From the NCBI RefSeq assembly GCF_904846525.1, contig NZ_CAJHAZ010000005.1:124001-188000 (forward strand): 64,000 bases of DNA, written 5' to 3'. Under the pieces are notes generated by a model, which was given only the letters and a program-made list of their open reading frames with translations, had not been told where the DNA came from and did no database searches. Position 1 is the stretch's first letter. Every line of letters starts with the position of its first letter. This stretch comes from Psychrobacter sp. 1044. GTDB taxonomy: Bacteria > Pseudomonadota > Gammaproteobacteria > Pseudomonadales > Moraxellaceae. Positions 17,814 to 27,238 of the stretch are shown in pieces. A program made the translations under genes and the position numbers.

Positions 17814-19043
17814 TTAACGCACAGACTGACTGCCTAAAGCCTCATCACCCAACCAATCGTCTAACGGATGCTCATCTTTAGCATAAGGATTCACAAAGTG
17901 CTGCTGTATGTACGCCTGCCCTTCGCTACTCAAGCAGTCTGCTAGTGAGCGTGACCACTGTGGATTACGATCTTTATCAATCAGTAGCGCACGTACGCCT
18001 TCTTTAAAGTCAGGATTGGCGGCACAATGTACAGCGACATTGGCTTCTAAATACAGAACTTGCTCTAGCGATAAGTCAGTGACTTTATAATAAAGCGCAT
18101 AAGTTAAAGCAGCAGTCACTGGACAGCCATGGCGATAAGTATCTACTGCTCGCTGCGTCCAGCTATCATTGGCAAACTCTGTATCTATTTTTGCGAGTGC
18201 CGCATCACTTTGTAATAAAGCATCGATATCACCCAGTCCGCCGCTGTTCATCAACTGCTGAATAGATTGCCAATGGATTGCCAATTTACTAGCAGGCAAC
18301 TCAGCAATTGGTTGCGCTGCAAGCACACGGCTAACGATACTATGAGCACTATTGTTATCGCATTTATCCGTACGACTAGCGGCAACCTGCCAATCACTCT
18401 GTTTTAAACCTTGTATGACGCCATCATAGTCACTACTGGCGACGGCATACTCTGCAAGATTGGCTAATAGCGCATCATTGCCATTACACATCGCGCCCGT
18501 TAACCCTAAAAACAAGCCCGTCTTAGCAGGCATACGCCGTAAGAACCAACTGCCAGAGGCATCAGGAAATAAGCCAATAGTAATCTCAGGCATGGCAAAG
18601 CGAGTGCGCTCTGTGACCAAGCGGTGACTACAACCTGCCATCAAGCCCATGCCGCCACCCATAATAATGCCGTCACCCCAGAGTATTAGTGGTTTGGAAT
18701 AAAAGTGCATCTGCCGATAAAGACGATATTCATGACCAAAAAATTCTGTCGCATAAGGATTCGGTAGCGGTGCATCACTAGACATACTGTCATAAAGCTT
18801 ACGAATATCACCGCCAGCACAAAACGCTTTGTCGCCTGCGCCTTTTAATAGCAATGCCACCACTTGCTCATCACCTTGCCACTGCTCTAGTTGTTGCGAT
18901 AACAATTGACACATCTCAACGCTCAAAGCATTAAGAGATTTGGGCATATTTAACGTCATTATTCCAATCAGGTGACCACAATCTGTCGGCTCGGTGCTGA
19001 ATAGTACCAGCGCGTCTGATGCGCCTTCTATAGCTACTGTCAT
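17814..19043 (-). CDS. 3-hydroxyisobutyryl-CoA hydrolase (crotonase family)
   Basis: This 409-residue member of the crotonase superfamily has LNMPKSLNALSVEM near the N-terminus, the oxyanion motifs GAGDKAFCAGGDIRKLY and WGDGIIMGGGMGLMAGC, and MPEITIGLFPDASGSWFL with the catalytic Glu/Asp pattern of hydrolases. A long C-terminal helical part includes the region ending in HPLDDWL. These features separate it from hydratases of about 260 residues. It releases 3-hydroxyisobutyrate from its CoA thioester, preventing build-up of reactive methacrylyl-CoA. It sits between the hydratase and mmsB genes, as the pathway predicts. Confidence 0.9.
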   Translation of the reverse strand: MTVAIEGASDALVLFSTEPTDCGHLIGIMTLNMPKSLNALSVEMCQLLSQQLEQWQGDEQVVALLLKGAGDKAFCAGGDIRKLYDSMSSDAPLPNPYATEFFGHEYRLYRQMHFYSKPLILWGDGIIMGGGMGLMAGCSHRLVTERTRFAMPEITIGLFPDASGSWFLRRMPAKTGLFLGLTGAMCNGNDALLANLAEYAVASSDYDGVIQGLKQSDWQVAASRTDKCDNNSAHSIVSRVLAAQPIAELPASKLAIHWQSIQQLMNSGGLGDIDALLQSDAALAKIDTEFANDSWTQRAVDTYRHGCPVTAALTYALYYKVTDLSLEQVLYLEANVAVHCAANPDFKEGVRALLIDKDRNPQWSRSLADCLSSEGQAYIQQHFVNPYAKDEHPLDDWLGDEALGSQSVR

Positions 19044-19103
19044 AAAGGTGACCTACAAATATTAAAAGAAAAAATAGTATCATTAAGTTTGATTTTATGG
19101 CGT

Positions 19104-19886
19104 TTATTTATTTTTCCAAACGGGCTTACGCTTCTCTAAAAATGCTTGCACACCTTCGCGCTGATCTTCGGTATCAAATAGCTTAACAAAGGCTTCACGC
19201 TCATGGATAAGGTTTTGTGCAGGCGGTGTGTGTCTTGCTGCTTGAATAAGTGTTTTGGAATAACTGACCGCAACTGGTGATTGTTTAGCGACTTTTTGTG
19301 CCAAGGCTTGTGCTGTTTGTAATCCTTCACCTTTTGCAGTGACTTCTTCGACTAAGCCAATGCGTAGTGCAATCTGGGCATCGACGCGCTCGCCGCACAA
19401 TATCATGCGCTTTGCCCAACCCTCGCCTACCAAAGCCGTTAGATTTTGCGTACCACCAGCACACGGCAATAAGCCCACACCAGTCTCAGGCAATGCCATT
19501 TGCGCATGCGCTTCTGCGATACGGATATCACAAGCGAGTGCGCACTCAAGACCACCACCCATCGCATAACCATTTATAACCGCGATACTAACGCCGCGAT
19601 AGGCTGACAGTGCCTCAAATGCTTCACCAAAGGCGATCGCCATACTGATCGCGCGGCCTTTATCACCATCGGCAAAATTATTTAAATCAGCGCCTGCTGA
19701 AAAGAACTTCTCTCCATCACCATGAACGATTAGTGCATATACCTCGTCGTTGGCATTGAGGTCAGTAACCAGTTGCTTAAGCGCCTGTAGACTTTCCATC
19801 GTCCACGTATGAGCAGGTGGGTTATTTAGGGTTAGCGTCGCAATATGACCATTAATTGATAGTTTTAAGTTGGTATAATCCGTCAT
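19104..19886 (-). CDS. Enoyl-CoA hydratase (probably methacrylyl-CoA)
   Basis: This 260-residue crotonase has LNNPPAHTWTMESLQALKQL, the oxyanion hole segments FFSAGADLNNF and NGYAMGGGLECALACDIRIA, and ALPETGVGLLPCAGGTQNL with the catalytic Glu. It ends with a KRKPVWKNK-type tail. It adds water across an enoyl-CoA double bond. Its place between the acyl-CoA dehydrogenase and the 3-hydroxyisobutyryl-CoA hydrolase implies methacrylyl-CoA as substrate. An AAGGAT ribosome site precedes the ATG. Gaps to its neighbours are 42 and 60 bp. Confidence 0.9.
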   Translation of the reverse strand: MTDYTNLKLSINGHIATLTLNNPPAHTWTMESLQALKQLVTDLNANDEVYALIVHGDGEKFFSAGADLNNFADGDKGRAISMAIAFGEAFEALSAYRGVSIAVINGYAMGGGLECALACDIRIAEAHAQMALPETGVGLLPCAGGTQNLTALVGEGWAKRMILCGERVDAQIALRIGLVEEVTAKGEGLQTAQALAQKVAKQSPVAVSYSKTLIQAARHTPPAQNLIHEREAFVKLFDTEDQREGVQAFLEKRKPVWKNK

Positions 19887-19928
19887 GAAATATCCTTGTT
19901 ATAAAATCATTTTATTCATATAAATAGG

Positions 19929-21089
19929 TTAGCGCAGTTGGCTCAATGCATCATCTTGCATAAGCTGACGCGAGACAATCACGCGCATGATCTCATTGGT
20001 ACCTTCCAAAATCTGATGTACGCGCAAATCTCGCACATGACGCTCAAGCGGATACTCATTGAGATAACCGTAGCCACCATGCAGCTGCAAGGCTTCGTTA
20101 GCAACATCAAAACAAAGATCGGTCGATAAACGCTTTGCCATTGCACAGTAAGTAGAGGCTTGAACATCGTTATTATCGACTTTGCTCGCCGCTAAATAGA
20201 GCATTTGCCTTGCGGTAATGGTTTGGGTCAGCATATCAGCAAGCTTAAACTGTACCGACTGTAAGCTAGCAATCGGGCTGCCAAACTGACTGCGCTCTTG
20301 TACATAATTGGTCGCTGTCTCAAGCGCCGCTTGCGCAGTACCGACTGCACAGATACCAATATTAATCCGCCCGCCATCTAGCCCTTTCATGGCAATACGA
20401 AAACCTTGACCTTCCTCGCCGATGAGATTTTCTACTGGCACTTTGACATCTTTAAAGCTAATCGTCCGTGTCGGCTGTGCTTTCCAGCCCATTTTATGCT
20501 CGTTTTTGCCGTATTCGATACCAGCACTGTCTGCATCAACGACGAATGCTGAAATCCCCTTTGGACCTGTAGCGCCCGTACGTGCCATAACGACCAACAC
20601 ATCGGTGGAGCCTGCGCCTGAGATAAAGGTTTTTTCGCCGTTAAGAATATAATGCTCGCCTTGCTTATCAGCTTTGGTACGCAGTGATGCGGCATCAGAA
20701 CCGGCATTAGGTTCCGTTAGACAATAGCTGCCCAGCCATTCACCACTAACCATATTTGGCAAATATTTTTTGCACAATGCATCACTGCCAAACTCACCAA
20801 TCATCCAGCCTGCCATATTATGAATACTCATATAAGCAGCGACCGCGGTATCACCCCATGCTAACTCCTCAAACACCATGGCAGAATCTAAACGCGGCAA
20901 TCCCAAGCCATCATATTCAGGGTTGGTATATAACCCTAAAAATCCAAGCTCGCCTGATTTTTTAATGACATCAATCGGAAAATGCGAAGTGCGATCCCAT
21001 TCAGCGGCATTGGGCTTTAGCTCTTTTTGTGCAAACTGTCTAGCAGTTTGGCGAAAGGCAATTTGGTCATCGGTCAATGAAAAATCCAT
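19929..21089 (-). CDS. Acyl-CoA dehydrogenase (probably isobutyryl-CoA)
   Basis: This 386-residue flavoprotein has the family signatures CLTEPNAGSDAASLRTKA (FAD and substrate contact), GEKTFISGAGSTDVLVVMART, and QLHGGYGYLNEYPLERHVRDLRV (shown here in part). The catalytic glutamate lies in ILEGTNEIMRVIV. It oxidises an acyl-CoA to the 2-enoyl-CoA and passes electrons to electron-transfer flavoprotein. The operon context points to isobutyryl-CoA from valine, though a broader branched-chain or short-chain range cannot be excluded. Confidence 0.92.
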   Translation of the reverse strand: MDFSLTDDQIAFRQTARQFAQKELKPNAAEWDRTSHFPIDVIKKSGELGFLGLYTNPEYDGLGLPRLDSAMVFEELAWGDTAVAAYMSIHNMAGWMIGEFGSDALCKKYLPNMVSGEWLGSYCLTEPNAGSDAASLRTKADKQGEHYILNGEKTFISGAGSTDVLVVMARTGATGPKGISAFVVDADSAGIEYGKNEHKMGWKAQPTRTISFKDVKVPVENLIGEEGQGFRIAMKGLDGGRINIGICAVGTAQAALETATNYVQERSQFGSPIASLQSVQFKLADMLTQTITARQMLYLAASKVDNNDVQASTYCAMAKRLSTDLCFDVANEALQLHGGYGYLNEYPLERHVRDLRVHQILEGTNEIMRVIVSRQLMQDDALSQLR

Positions 21090-21152
21090 GAGGTCATCCT
21101 TGTGCTGAATAGAGTGTATTAAAGCGTCAATGCAAATATAGGTGATTCAGCG

Positions 21153-22637
21153 TTAAATTGAAATAGTCGTATTAACACCGCGACTTGCTTCATCATCAAA
21201 CCAGCGAGCCGTAACCGTCTTGGTTTGGGTATAAAATTGTACCGCCTGCTTACCATAAGGACCCAAATCACCAAGCTTACTAGCGCGTGAGCCTGAAAAC
21301 GAGAACATTGGTAGTGGCACAGGAATCGGCAAGTTAATACCAATTTGACCGACTTGGATATCTTGTTGGAATTTATGCGCGGCAGCTCCTGACTGAGTAA
21401 AGATAGCCGTGCCGTTACCATGCGGATTGGCATTGAGCATCTCAATTGCTTCATCTAAGCTGTTGGCACGCATGATACACAGTACAGGTCCAAAAATTTC
21501 TTCTTTATAAATTTGCATATCGCTTGTGACATTATCAAAAATAGTCGGTCCTACGAAGTTACCCTTTTCATAACCCTCAACGGCAATACCACGACCATCC
21601 AGTATCAAACTCGCCCCTTCCTCTACGCCTGTGCCAATCAAATGCTCAACACGCGCTTTTGCGGCAGGAGAAATAAGGGGACCCAAATCTTTATCATGTT
21701 TACCAGCTGAGACGATTAAACCCTCAGCTTTGGCTTTGATATCATCAATCCACTCACCGGCAGCACCGACAAGGACAACCACAGATAACGCCATACAGCG
21801 TTGACCAGCAGCACCAAATGCCGCGCCTGCTAGTTGATTCAGCGTTTGCTCTTTATTAGCATCCGGCAAGATAACACCATGGTTTTTCGCGCCCATCATA
21901 CACTGTGCGCGTTTGCCTGATTGACTGGCACGCTCATAAACGTGTTTGCCGACGTTGGTCGAACCCACAAAAGAGACTGCTTTAATATCAGGATGATCAC
22001 AAATCGCATCAACGGTAGCTTTGCCGCCATGCACCACGTTTAGCACCCCTTCAGGTACGCCCGCTTCAACAGCAAGCTCTACCAAACGCATAGTCACCAT
22101 CGGATCTTGTTCAGATGGTTTTAGGATAAAAGTGTTGCCCGTGGCAATCGCCATTGGGAACATCCACAGTGGAATCATCGCTGGGAAGTTAAACGGCGTA
22201 ATGCCTGCACAGACACCCAGTGGCTGCCAAATACTATATGTATCCACGCCTGATGCAACGTTTTCAACGAAGTCACCTATTTGCAAATTGGCAATGCCTG
22301 CCGCATGTTCAACCACTTCTAAACCACGAAATACATCACCGCGTGCATCAGCAATCGTCTTACCCTGCTCTGCCGTCAGTATTTCTGCCAGCTCGTCCAT
22401 GTGGTCGCGAATCAATGCCTGATATTTTAGAAAGATACGGGCACGTGTGGTAATCGGTGTTTTGCGCCACGTTTGAAACGCTGCTTGAGCAGCAGCGACC
22501 GCTTGATTGATTTCATCATCAGTAGTTTGCGGTACTTTAGCAATGACTTCTTGCGTGGCAGGATCGGTGATATCAATCCATTCACTGGTATTAGAATCAA
22601 CAAATTGACCATTGATGAGCTGCTTGACGTGGTGCAT
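21153..22637 (-). CDS. mmsA: Methylmalonate-semialdehyde dehydrogenase (CoA-acylating)
   Basis: This 494-residue aldehyde dehydrogenase shows MmsA-specific stretches: [49 protein letters not shown] and the catalytic cysteine in [17 protein letters not shown]. It converts methylmalonate semialdehyde and CoA to propionyl-CoA and CO2. It is the first gene of the operon and is preceded by a good ribosome site (AAGGAT) and a sigma70-like promoter. The propionyl-CoA synthetase gene lies just upstream on the same strand but behind a terminator. Confidence 0.95.
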   Translation of the reverse strand: MHHVKQLINGQFVDSNTSEWIDITDPATQEVIAKVPQTTDDEINQAVAAAQAAFQTWRKTPITTRARIFLKYQALIRDHMDELAEILTAEQGKTIADARGDVFRGLEVVEHAAGIANLQIGDFVENVASGVDTYSIWQPLGVCAGITPFNFPAMIPLWMFPMAIATGNTFILKPSEQDPMVTMRLVELAVEAGVPEGVLNVVHGGKATVDAICDHPDIKAVSFVGSTNVGKHVYERASQSGKRAQCMMGAKNHGVILPDANKEQTLNQLAGAAFGAAGQRCMALSVVVLVGAAGEWIDDIKAKAEGLIVSAGKHDKDLGPLISPAAKARVEHLIGTGVEEGASLILDGRGIAVEGYEKGNFVGPTIFDNVTSDMQIYKEEIFGPVLCIMRANSLDEAIEMLNANPHGNGTAIFTQSGAAAHKFQQDIQVGQIGINLPIPVPLPMFSFSGSRASKLGDLGPYGKQAVQFYTQTKTVTARWFDDEASRGVNTTISI

Positions 22638-22765
22638 AAGATATCCTTATCTTGTTTGCGAGACTACCCTTTAGCGGTGTCTTAATATTCAAAAAGAGAG
22701 AAAAAATGATGAGCTTTTATCGATCAAACGTATTTTATAAAATGATTTATTTCGTATCGTTATTG

Positions 22766-22795
22766 ACTATACCAATAAACCATTTTTAGGGTCAA
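22766..22795 (-). promoter_or_regulatory. Predicted sigma70 promoter of the valine operon
   Basis: Read on the minus strand, TTGACC (22790-22795) and TATAGT (22766-22771) are spaced 18 bp apart. A second perfect TTGACA hexamer overlaps just upstream, at about 22803-22808. The start of transcription would lie some 120 bp before mmsA. This is pattern matching only. Confidence 0.45.
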
Positions 22796-22925
22796 GCGCT
22801 TTGTCAAAATTTTATCTGAGTTTATGTTAACGAGAAAAACTTTATGTAAGGTATATTTTCAGTTTGAGCGAAAGCGACTAAGTGGTGATAAAAATGAGGA
22901 GGCACCTTAAATTGAAAACAAAAAA

Positions 22926-22959
22926 GCCCATGATTGTGCATGAGCTTTTTTTCAATATT
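22926..22959 (-). terminator. Terminator of prpE
   Basis: An A-run on the plus strand (T-run on the transcript) borders a stem built from catgagctttt and aaaagcccatg with a short loop and one bulge. It lies about 40 bp beyond the prpE stop codon. Confidence 0.65.
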
Positions 22960-22997
22960 AACGTTAGATGGCTTTTTTCAATTAATACGCCATCGTA

Positions 22998-25052
22998 TTA
23001 GTAGTCTTTCATAGACTGCTTAATCGCCTCAATCGCTGTTGGATTATCAAGCGTTGACATATCTCCTGTTTCGTTACCTTCTGCTAAAGCACGAATGGCT
23101 CGACGTAAGATTTTGCCAGAGCGCGTTTTTGGTAGCGCTTGCGGAAAATAAATTGCCGCTGGCCTTGCGATACCACCGAGGGATTTGACCACAGCACCGA
23201 TGACCTGCTGCTCAATACGGAAACGATTTTCGGTGGTCGTGACTTGTTCATGATCTCTCAGCACACAAAAGGCTATCGGCAACTCTCCTTTCAATTCATC
23301 ATGAATACCCACAACCGCACATTCTGCCATTTCTGGATGCGTGCTAATCGCCTCTTCAATTTCTTGCGTGCCAATACGATGACCGGCAACGTTAATCACA
23401 TCGTCAGTTCGTCCTAAAATATAAAAATACCCCTCCTCATCAGTCACGGCATAGTCTGAGGTTGAGTATTGCTTGCCATCAAACAGACCAAAATAACTGC
23501 TAATAAAGCGTTCGTCATTTCGCCATACCGTGGTCAGACAACCGGGCGGCAATGGTGCACGAATCGCGAGCAGTCCTTTTTCGCCAGCTTTACAAGGTTC
23601 GCCAGTTTCTTCATTAATGACATGCGCATCATAACCATACATGGGATAACCAGGCGAACCTTGCTTGTGTGGCTTATGATTGAACTTGGGCGTGTTACTT
23701 AAAATGGGCCAGCCAGACTCTGTTTGCCAATAATGGTCTAAAATTGGCACACCTAAATGCTTAGTCAGCCAATTGGCTGTCGATTCATCCAGTGGTTCAC
23801 CTGCCAAAAAGAAGGATTTTACGCTGGAGACATCATAGCGCGTCATCCATGTCTCATCTTGTTTTTTCAGCATACGGACACCCGTCGGTGCCGTGAATAA
23901 AATATTGACCTTGTTTGCTTCGACAATTCGCCACCAAATACCGGGGTTTGGGCGATGCGGCAGACCTTCATACATCACACTCGTCATGCCAGCCAGCAAT
24001 GGTGCGTAAATAGTGTAAGAATGCCCGACCGCCCAGCCGATATCTGATATCGCCCAAAATGTCTCGCCCGCCTTGCCATCGTAGATATAGTCCATCGACG
24101 TCGTTAGCGCAACCGCGTGACCACCGGTATCCCGTTGTACACCTTTTGGCGTGCCAGTGGTGCCTGAAGTATACAGAAGATACGACGGCGTATTTGACTC
24201 AAGCCAAACTGGCTCGACAATCGCATTGGCTTCACAGCTGATACGGCGCTGGGTTGCATAATCAACATCAATATTTTTTGGCTCAAATGGTAAAATGCCA
24301 CGATTGATGACCAATACATGTTCGGGCTTAACTGTTGCTTGCTCGACCCCTTGATTGACAAGATTTTTATAATTAATAACTTTACCACCGCGCAAACCTG
24401 CATCCACCGTGATGACCATTTTTGCTTCGGCATCATCCATACGAATGGCTAAGTTATGGGCAGCAAAACCACCAAATACCACAGAATGTACCGCACCGAT
24501 ACGAGCGCAAGCCAACATGGCATAAGCGGCTTCTAGAATCATCGGCATGTAAATGACAACGCGATCGCCCTTGCCAATACCATGACGCTGTAGCACATCG
24601 GCAAAATAATTGACTTCTTTATATAGGTCATTATAGGTCAGACGACGTTTGGTATAGTCCGTATAAAGCTCAACGTTATTACCCAAGTCTTTAAACGCAT
24701 CGACGACTGCAGGAAAGGTTTCGATTAACTCTTGGTTAATCTCAGAGGATAACCAGATAAAAGCATCCTGCTCTGCGCGTTCTGCAAGGTGACGATCGAC
24801 ACAGTTATAGCAAAGATTGGTCTCGCCACCGACATACCACTGCGCAAATGGCAGATTACTGTCATCAAGAATTTGTTCAGGCTCTTTATGCCAATAGATA
24901 CGCTTTGCTTGCTCTGCCCAAAACTGCTCTTTATTTTCAATAGAAGAGTGATAAATTTCAGCAAAAGTTTGAGTGGTATTAGATAACGCTTGAGAAGTCT
25001 GAGCTTGCTCTGACGATTGGTTGGTCACTGAAGTGGCGGTTTGCTCGCTCAT
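22998..25052 (-). CDS. prpE: Propionyl-CoA synthetase
   Basis: This 684-residue AMP-forming acyl-CoA synthetase has the N-terminal block QFWAEQAKRIYWHKEP, the AMP-binding loop SGTTGTPKGVQRDTGGHAVAL, WAISDIGWAVGHSYTIYAPLL and YEGLPHRPNPGIWWRIVE. The adenylate segment YFYILGRTDDVINVAGHR and the catalytic lysine in LPKTRSGKILRR complete the set. The segment after the P-loop is closer to PrpE than to acetyl-CoA synthetase. An upstream ATG at 25112 lacks a ribosome site, while the ATG at 25052 has AAGGAC, so I use the latter. It lies upstream of the valine operon, whose end product is propionyl-CoA. Confidence 0.87.
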   Translation of the reverse strand: MSEQTATSVTNQSSEQAQTSQALSNTTQTFAEIYHSSIENKEQFWAEQAKRIYWHKEPEQILDDSNLPFAQWYVGGETNLCYNCVDRHLAERAEQDAFIWLSSEINQELIETFPAVVDAFKDLGNNVELYTDYTKRRLTYNDLYKEVNYFADVLQRHGIGKGDRVVIYMPMILEAAYAMLACARIGAVHSVVFGGFAAHNLAIRMDDAEAKMVITVDAGLRGGKVINYKNLVNQGVEQATVKPEHVLVINRGILPFEPKNIDVDYATQRRISCEANAIVEPVWLESNTPSYLLYTSGTTGTPKGVQRDTGGHAVALTTSMDYIYDGKAGETFWAISDIGWAVGHSYTIYAPLLAGMTSVMYEGLPHRPNPGIWWRIVEANKVNILFTAPTGVRMLKKQDETWMTRYDVSSVKSFFLAGEPLDESTANWLTKHLGVPILDHYWQTESGWPILSNTPKFNHKPHKQGSPGYPMYGYDAHVINEETGEPCKAGEKGLLAIRAPLPPGCLTTVWRNDERFISSYFGLFDGKQYSTSDYAVTDEEGYFYILGRTDDVINVAGHRIGTQEIEEAISTHPEMAECAVVGIHDELKGELPIAFCVLRDHEQVTTTENRFRIEQQVIGAVVKSLGGIARPAAIYFPQALPKTRSGKILRRAIRALAEGNETGDMSTLDNPTAIEAIKQSMKDY

Positions 25053-25156
25053 AATAGCTGTCCTTAGCATAAATGATGGGTAATACGATGTAATATTGTC
25101 TAACAATGTCATAGTAAAGATTGGCTATCCCTGCCAGCTATCTCTAATAGAACAAA

Positions 25157-25196
25157 AAACCGATACACTACGTATCGATTTAGTAGGTATCGGTTT
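25157..25196 (-). terminator. Terminator of the fatty-acyl-CoA ligase gene
   Basis: The arms aaaccgatac and gtatcggttt enclose a loop that itself contains an inverted copy of cgatac. Six A residues on the left give the U-run of the minus-strand transcript. Confidence 0.7.
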
Positions 25197-25270
25197 AAAA
25201 TGTAGCAGAGCTAACAATAAAGGTCAACTATTAAGCCAGTTATCTGCTCAATAGTTAAGCCACTTTGAAC

Positions 25271-26941
25271 CTATACCTCAGTTTGATCAGCATACATCTC
25301 ACGCATCACCTTTTTGTCATGCTTACCAACAGAAGTCTTTGGCAACTCATTGACGAACTTAAACTGACTTGGCACACCATATTTCGGAATAATACCCCGC
25401 TCTACGGCTTTCTCGGCAATGGCTTTGATATCATCAACGCTCGTGTCTTGAGCATTAGGTTTTAACACAATCAAGGCCAATGGACGCTCACCCCACTGTT
25501 TGTCACGTACCCCAATCACAGATACGTCAGCGACCGCTGGATGTAACGACAAAATCGTCTCAATCTCTAATGACGATATCCACTCGCCGCCTGACTTGAT
25601 GACATCTTTTAAGCGATCAGTAATCCTAATATAACCATCAGGACGTATATAAGCAATGTCTTGGGTGTGCATATAGCCGTTTTCCCACAGCTCTTTGCCC
25701 GCATCGTCATTTTTTAGATAGCTTTGCGTTAGCCAAGGTGCGCGTAATACCAGCTCGCCAGTATTGTCTTGACCGGTACCAACCGACTCATTATTGCTAC
25801 TCCATATCTGAGCATCCACCATCAGTACGGGCTTACCAGTCATACAACGGCGAGCGATATCTTCATCTTCACTCATTTTAGGCTCGTCGAGACTAAATTC
25901 TGTCAAGCTAATAAGGGGCGCTGTCTCTGACATACCATAACCAGTATATACTTCGATGCCTTGTTCCATGGCGGTTTTTGCCAAGCCTTCTGTCAATCGC
26001 GAGCCACCGATAATCATTTTTAAACCATTAAAGCTAGCACCGCGATCTTGCGCTTCTTTGAGCACCATTTGCAAAATCGTTGGGACACAATGGGTAATAC
26101 TAACTTTTTCATTAGTAATCAAATCCATTAACACATCTGGTGCATAGCGTCCCGGATACACTTGCTTCAGACCAGCCATGGTCGCGGTAAATGGAAAGCC
26201 CCATGCATGCACGTGAAACATTGGCGTCATCGGCATATAGACATCACCGTAACTGACGCCTTGCTTGTCGGGCAGCATACCTAGTGTCGCCGCTTCGGTG
26301 AGGGTATGCAATACTAACTGGCGGTGGCTAAAGAACACACCTTTTGGATCGCCCGTCGTGCCTGAGGTATAAAACGTCGTGGCAATGGTATTTTCATCAA
26401 AATCTGGGAAGTCAAACTCACTATCGGCAGCTTGTAATAATTCTTCATACTCACCCACTACGCGGTTTTGATTACCACCGAAGACTCCTTCTGATGTCAC
26501 GCCATCATCATCTAGCCAAATAATGTGCTCAATACTAGAGTTTTCAAACTGATAGCTTTTGACCAATGGCGCAAACTCAGAATTAAGCAGCAGCACTTTT
26601 GGCTTAGCGTGATTGATGGTATAAAGAATTTTTTCTGGCGATAGGCGGATATTAACGGTTTGTAAAATATACTCTGACATCGGTACAGCGAAATACGACT
26701 CAAGATAACGATGGCTATCCCAATCCATCACCGCCACTATATCACCTGCATCTAGATTTAAACCTGCTAAAACATTGGCCAAGCGATTGATACGATTGAA
26801 TAAATCTTTATAGGTAAGGCGTTTTTTGTCAGCATAAACGATTTCTTGCTCTAGCGACACCGTTTTGGCACGGTTCAATAGTTGCTTAACTAATAAGGGA
26901 TAATCGTAAGCAGAAGGGGCGCTGTGGTAAATATTTGACAT
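25271..26941 (-). CDS. Fatty-acyl-CoA ligase (AMP-forming, medium/long chain)
   Basis: This 556-residue ANL-family ligase has the P-loop FYTSGTTGDPKGVFFSHRQL, MTPMFHVHAWGFPF, the GYGMSETAPL motif, RITDRLKDVIKSGGEWISS and a terminal lysine in LPKTSVGKHDKKVMR. The overall pattern is like AlkK and other medium-chain fatty acid ligases. It activates a free fatty acid to its CoA ester. The ATG at 26965 has no ribosome site, whereas the one at 26941 follows AAGGAC at proper spacing. The exact chain length is unknown. It is on the same strand as prpE but has its own terminator. Confidence 0.87.
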   Translation of the reverse strand: MSNIYHSAPSAYDYPLLVKQLLNRAKTVSLEQEIVYADKKRLTYKDLFNRINRLANVLAGLNLDAGDIVAVMDWDSHRYLESYFAVPMSEYILQTVNIRLSPEKILYTINHAKPKVLLLNSEFAPLVKSYQFENSSIEHIIWLDDDGVTSEGVFGGNQNRVVGEYEELLQAADSEFDFPDFDENTIATTFYTSGTTGDPKGVFFSHRQLVLHTLTEAATLGMLPDKQGVSYGDVYMPMTPMFHVHAWGFPFTATMAGLKQVYPGRYAPDVLMDLITNEKVSITHCVPTILQMVLKEAQDRGASFNGLKMIIGGSRLTEGLAKTAMEQGIEVYTGYGMSETAPLISLTEFSLDEPKMSEDEDIARRCMTGKPVLMVDAQIWSSNNESVGTGQDNTGELVLRAPWLTQSYLKNDDAGKELWENGYMHTQDIAYIRPDGYIRITDRLKDVIKSGGEWISSLEIETILSLHPAVADVSVIGVRDKQWGERPLALIVLKPNAQDTSVDDIKAIAEKAVERGIIPKYGVPSQFKFVNELPKTSVGKHDKKVMREMYADQTEV

Positions 26942-27047
26942 AGATGTGACGTCCTTGTTGGTCATGCGGATAAGTTATTATGCGGGTGAATCATAGATAA
27001 TTGATGGCACGCAGTCCTAGTTATTTTAGCTTTTATTTATAAAAAAT

Positions 27048-27092
27048 TGCTGTTTAACCAGTGGCTATTTAAAAATTGGCTGTTTAAAAATT
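27048..27092. repeat. 15-bp-period tandem array upstream of the fatty-acyl-CoA ligase
   Basis: Three units of 15 bp (tgctgtttaaccagt, ggctatttaaaaatt, ggctgtttaaaaatt) follow in series. The unit resembles that of the array at 43169 (ggctttttattaaat), matching at 11 of 15 positions. Confidence 0.6.
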
Positions 27093-27238
27093 GATAGTGG
27101 CTAACAGTATTAATAGAATTATTAGGGTGTATTGAACAGGCTATATCGATAGTAAGAAAAAGTAGATGCTATGTAAAGCAACCTTACGTAAACATCCTAA
27201 GAGGCAATAGCTTAATGAAAATTGCTCAAAAATAGCCA

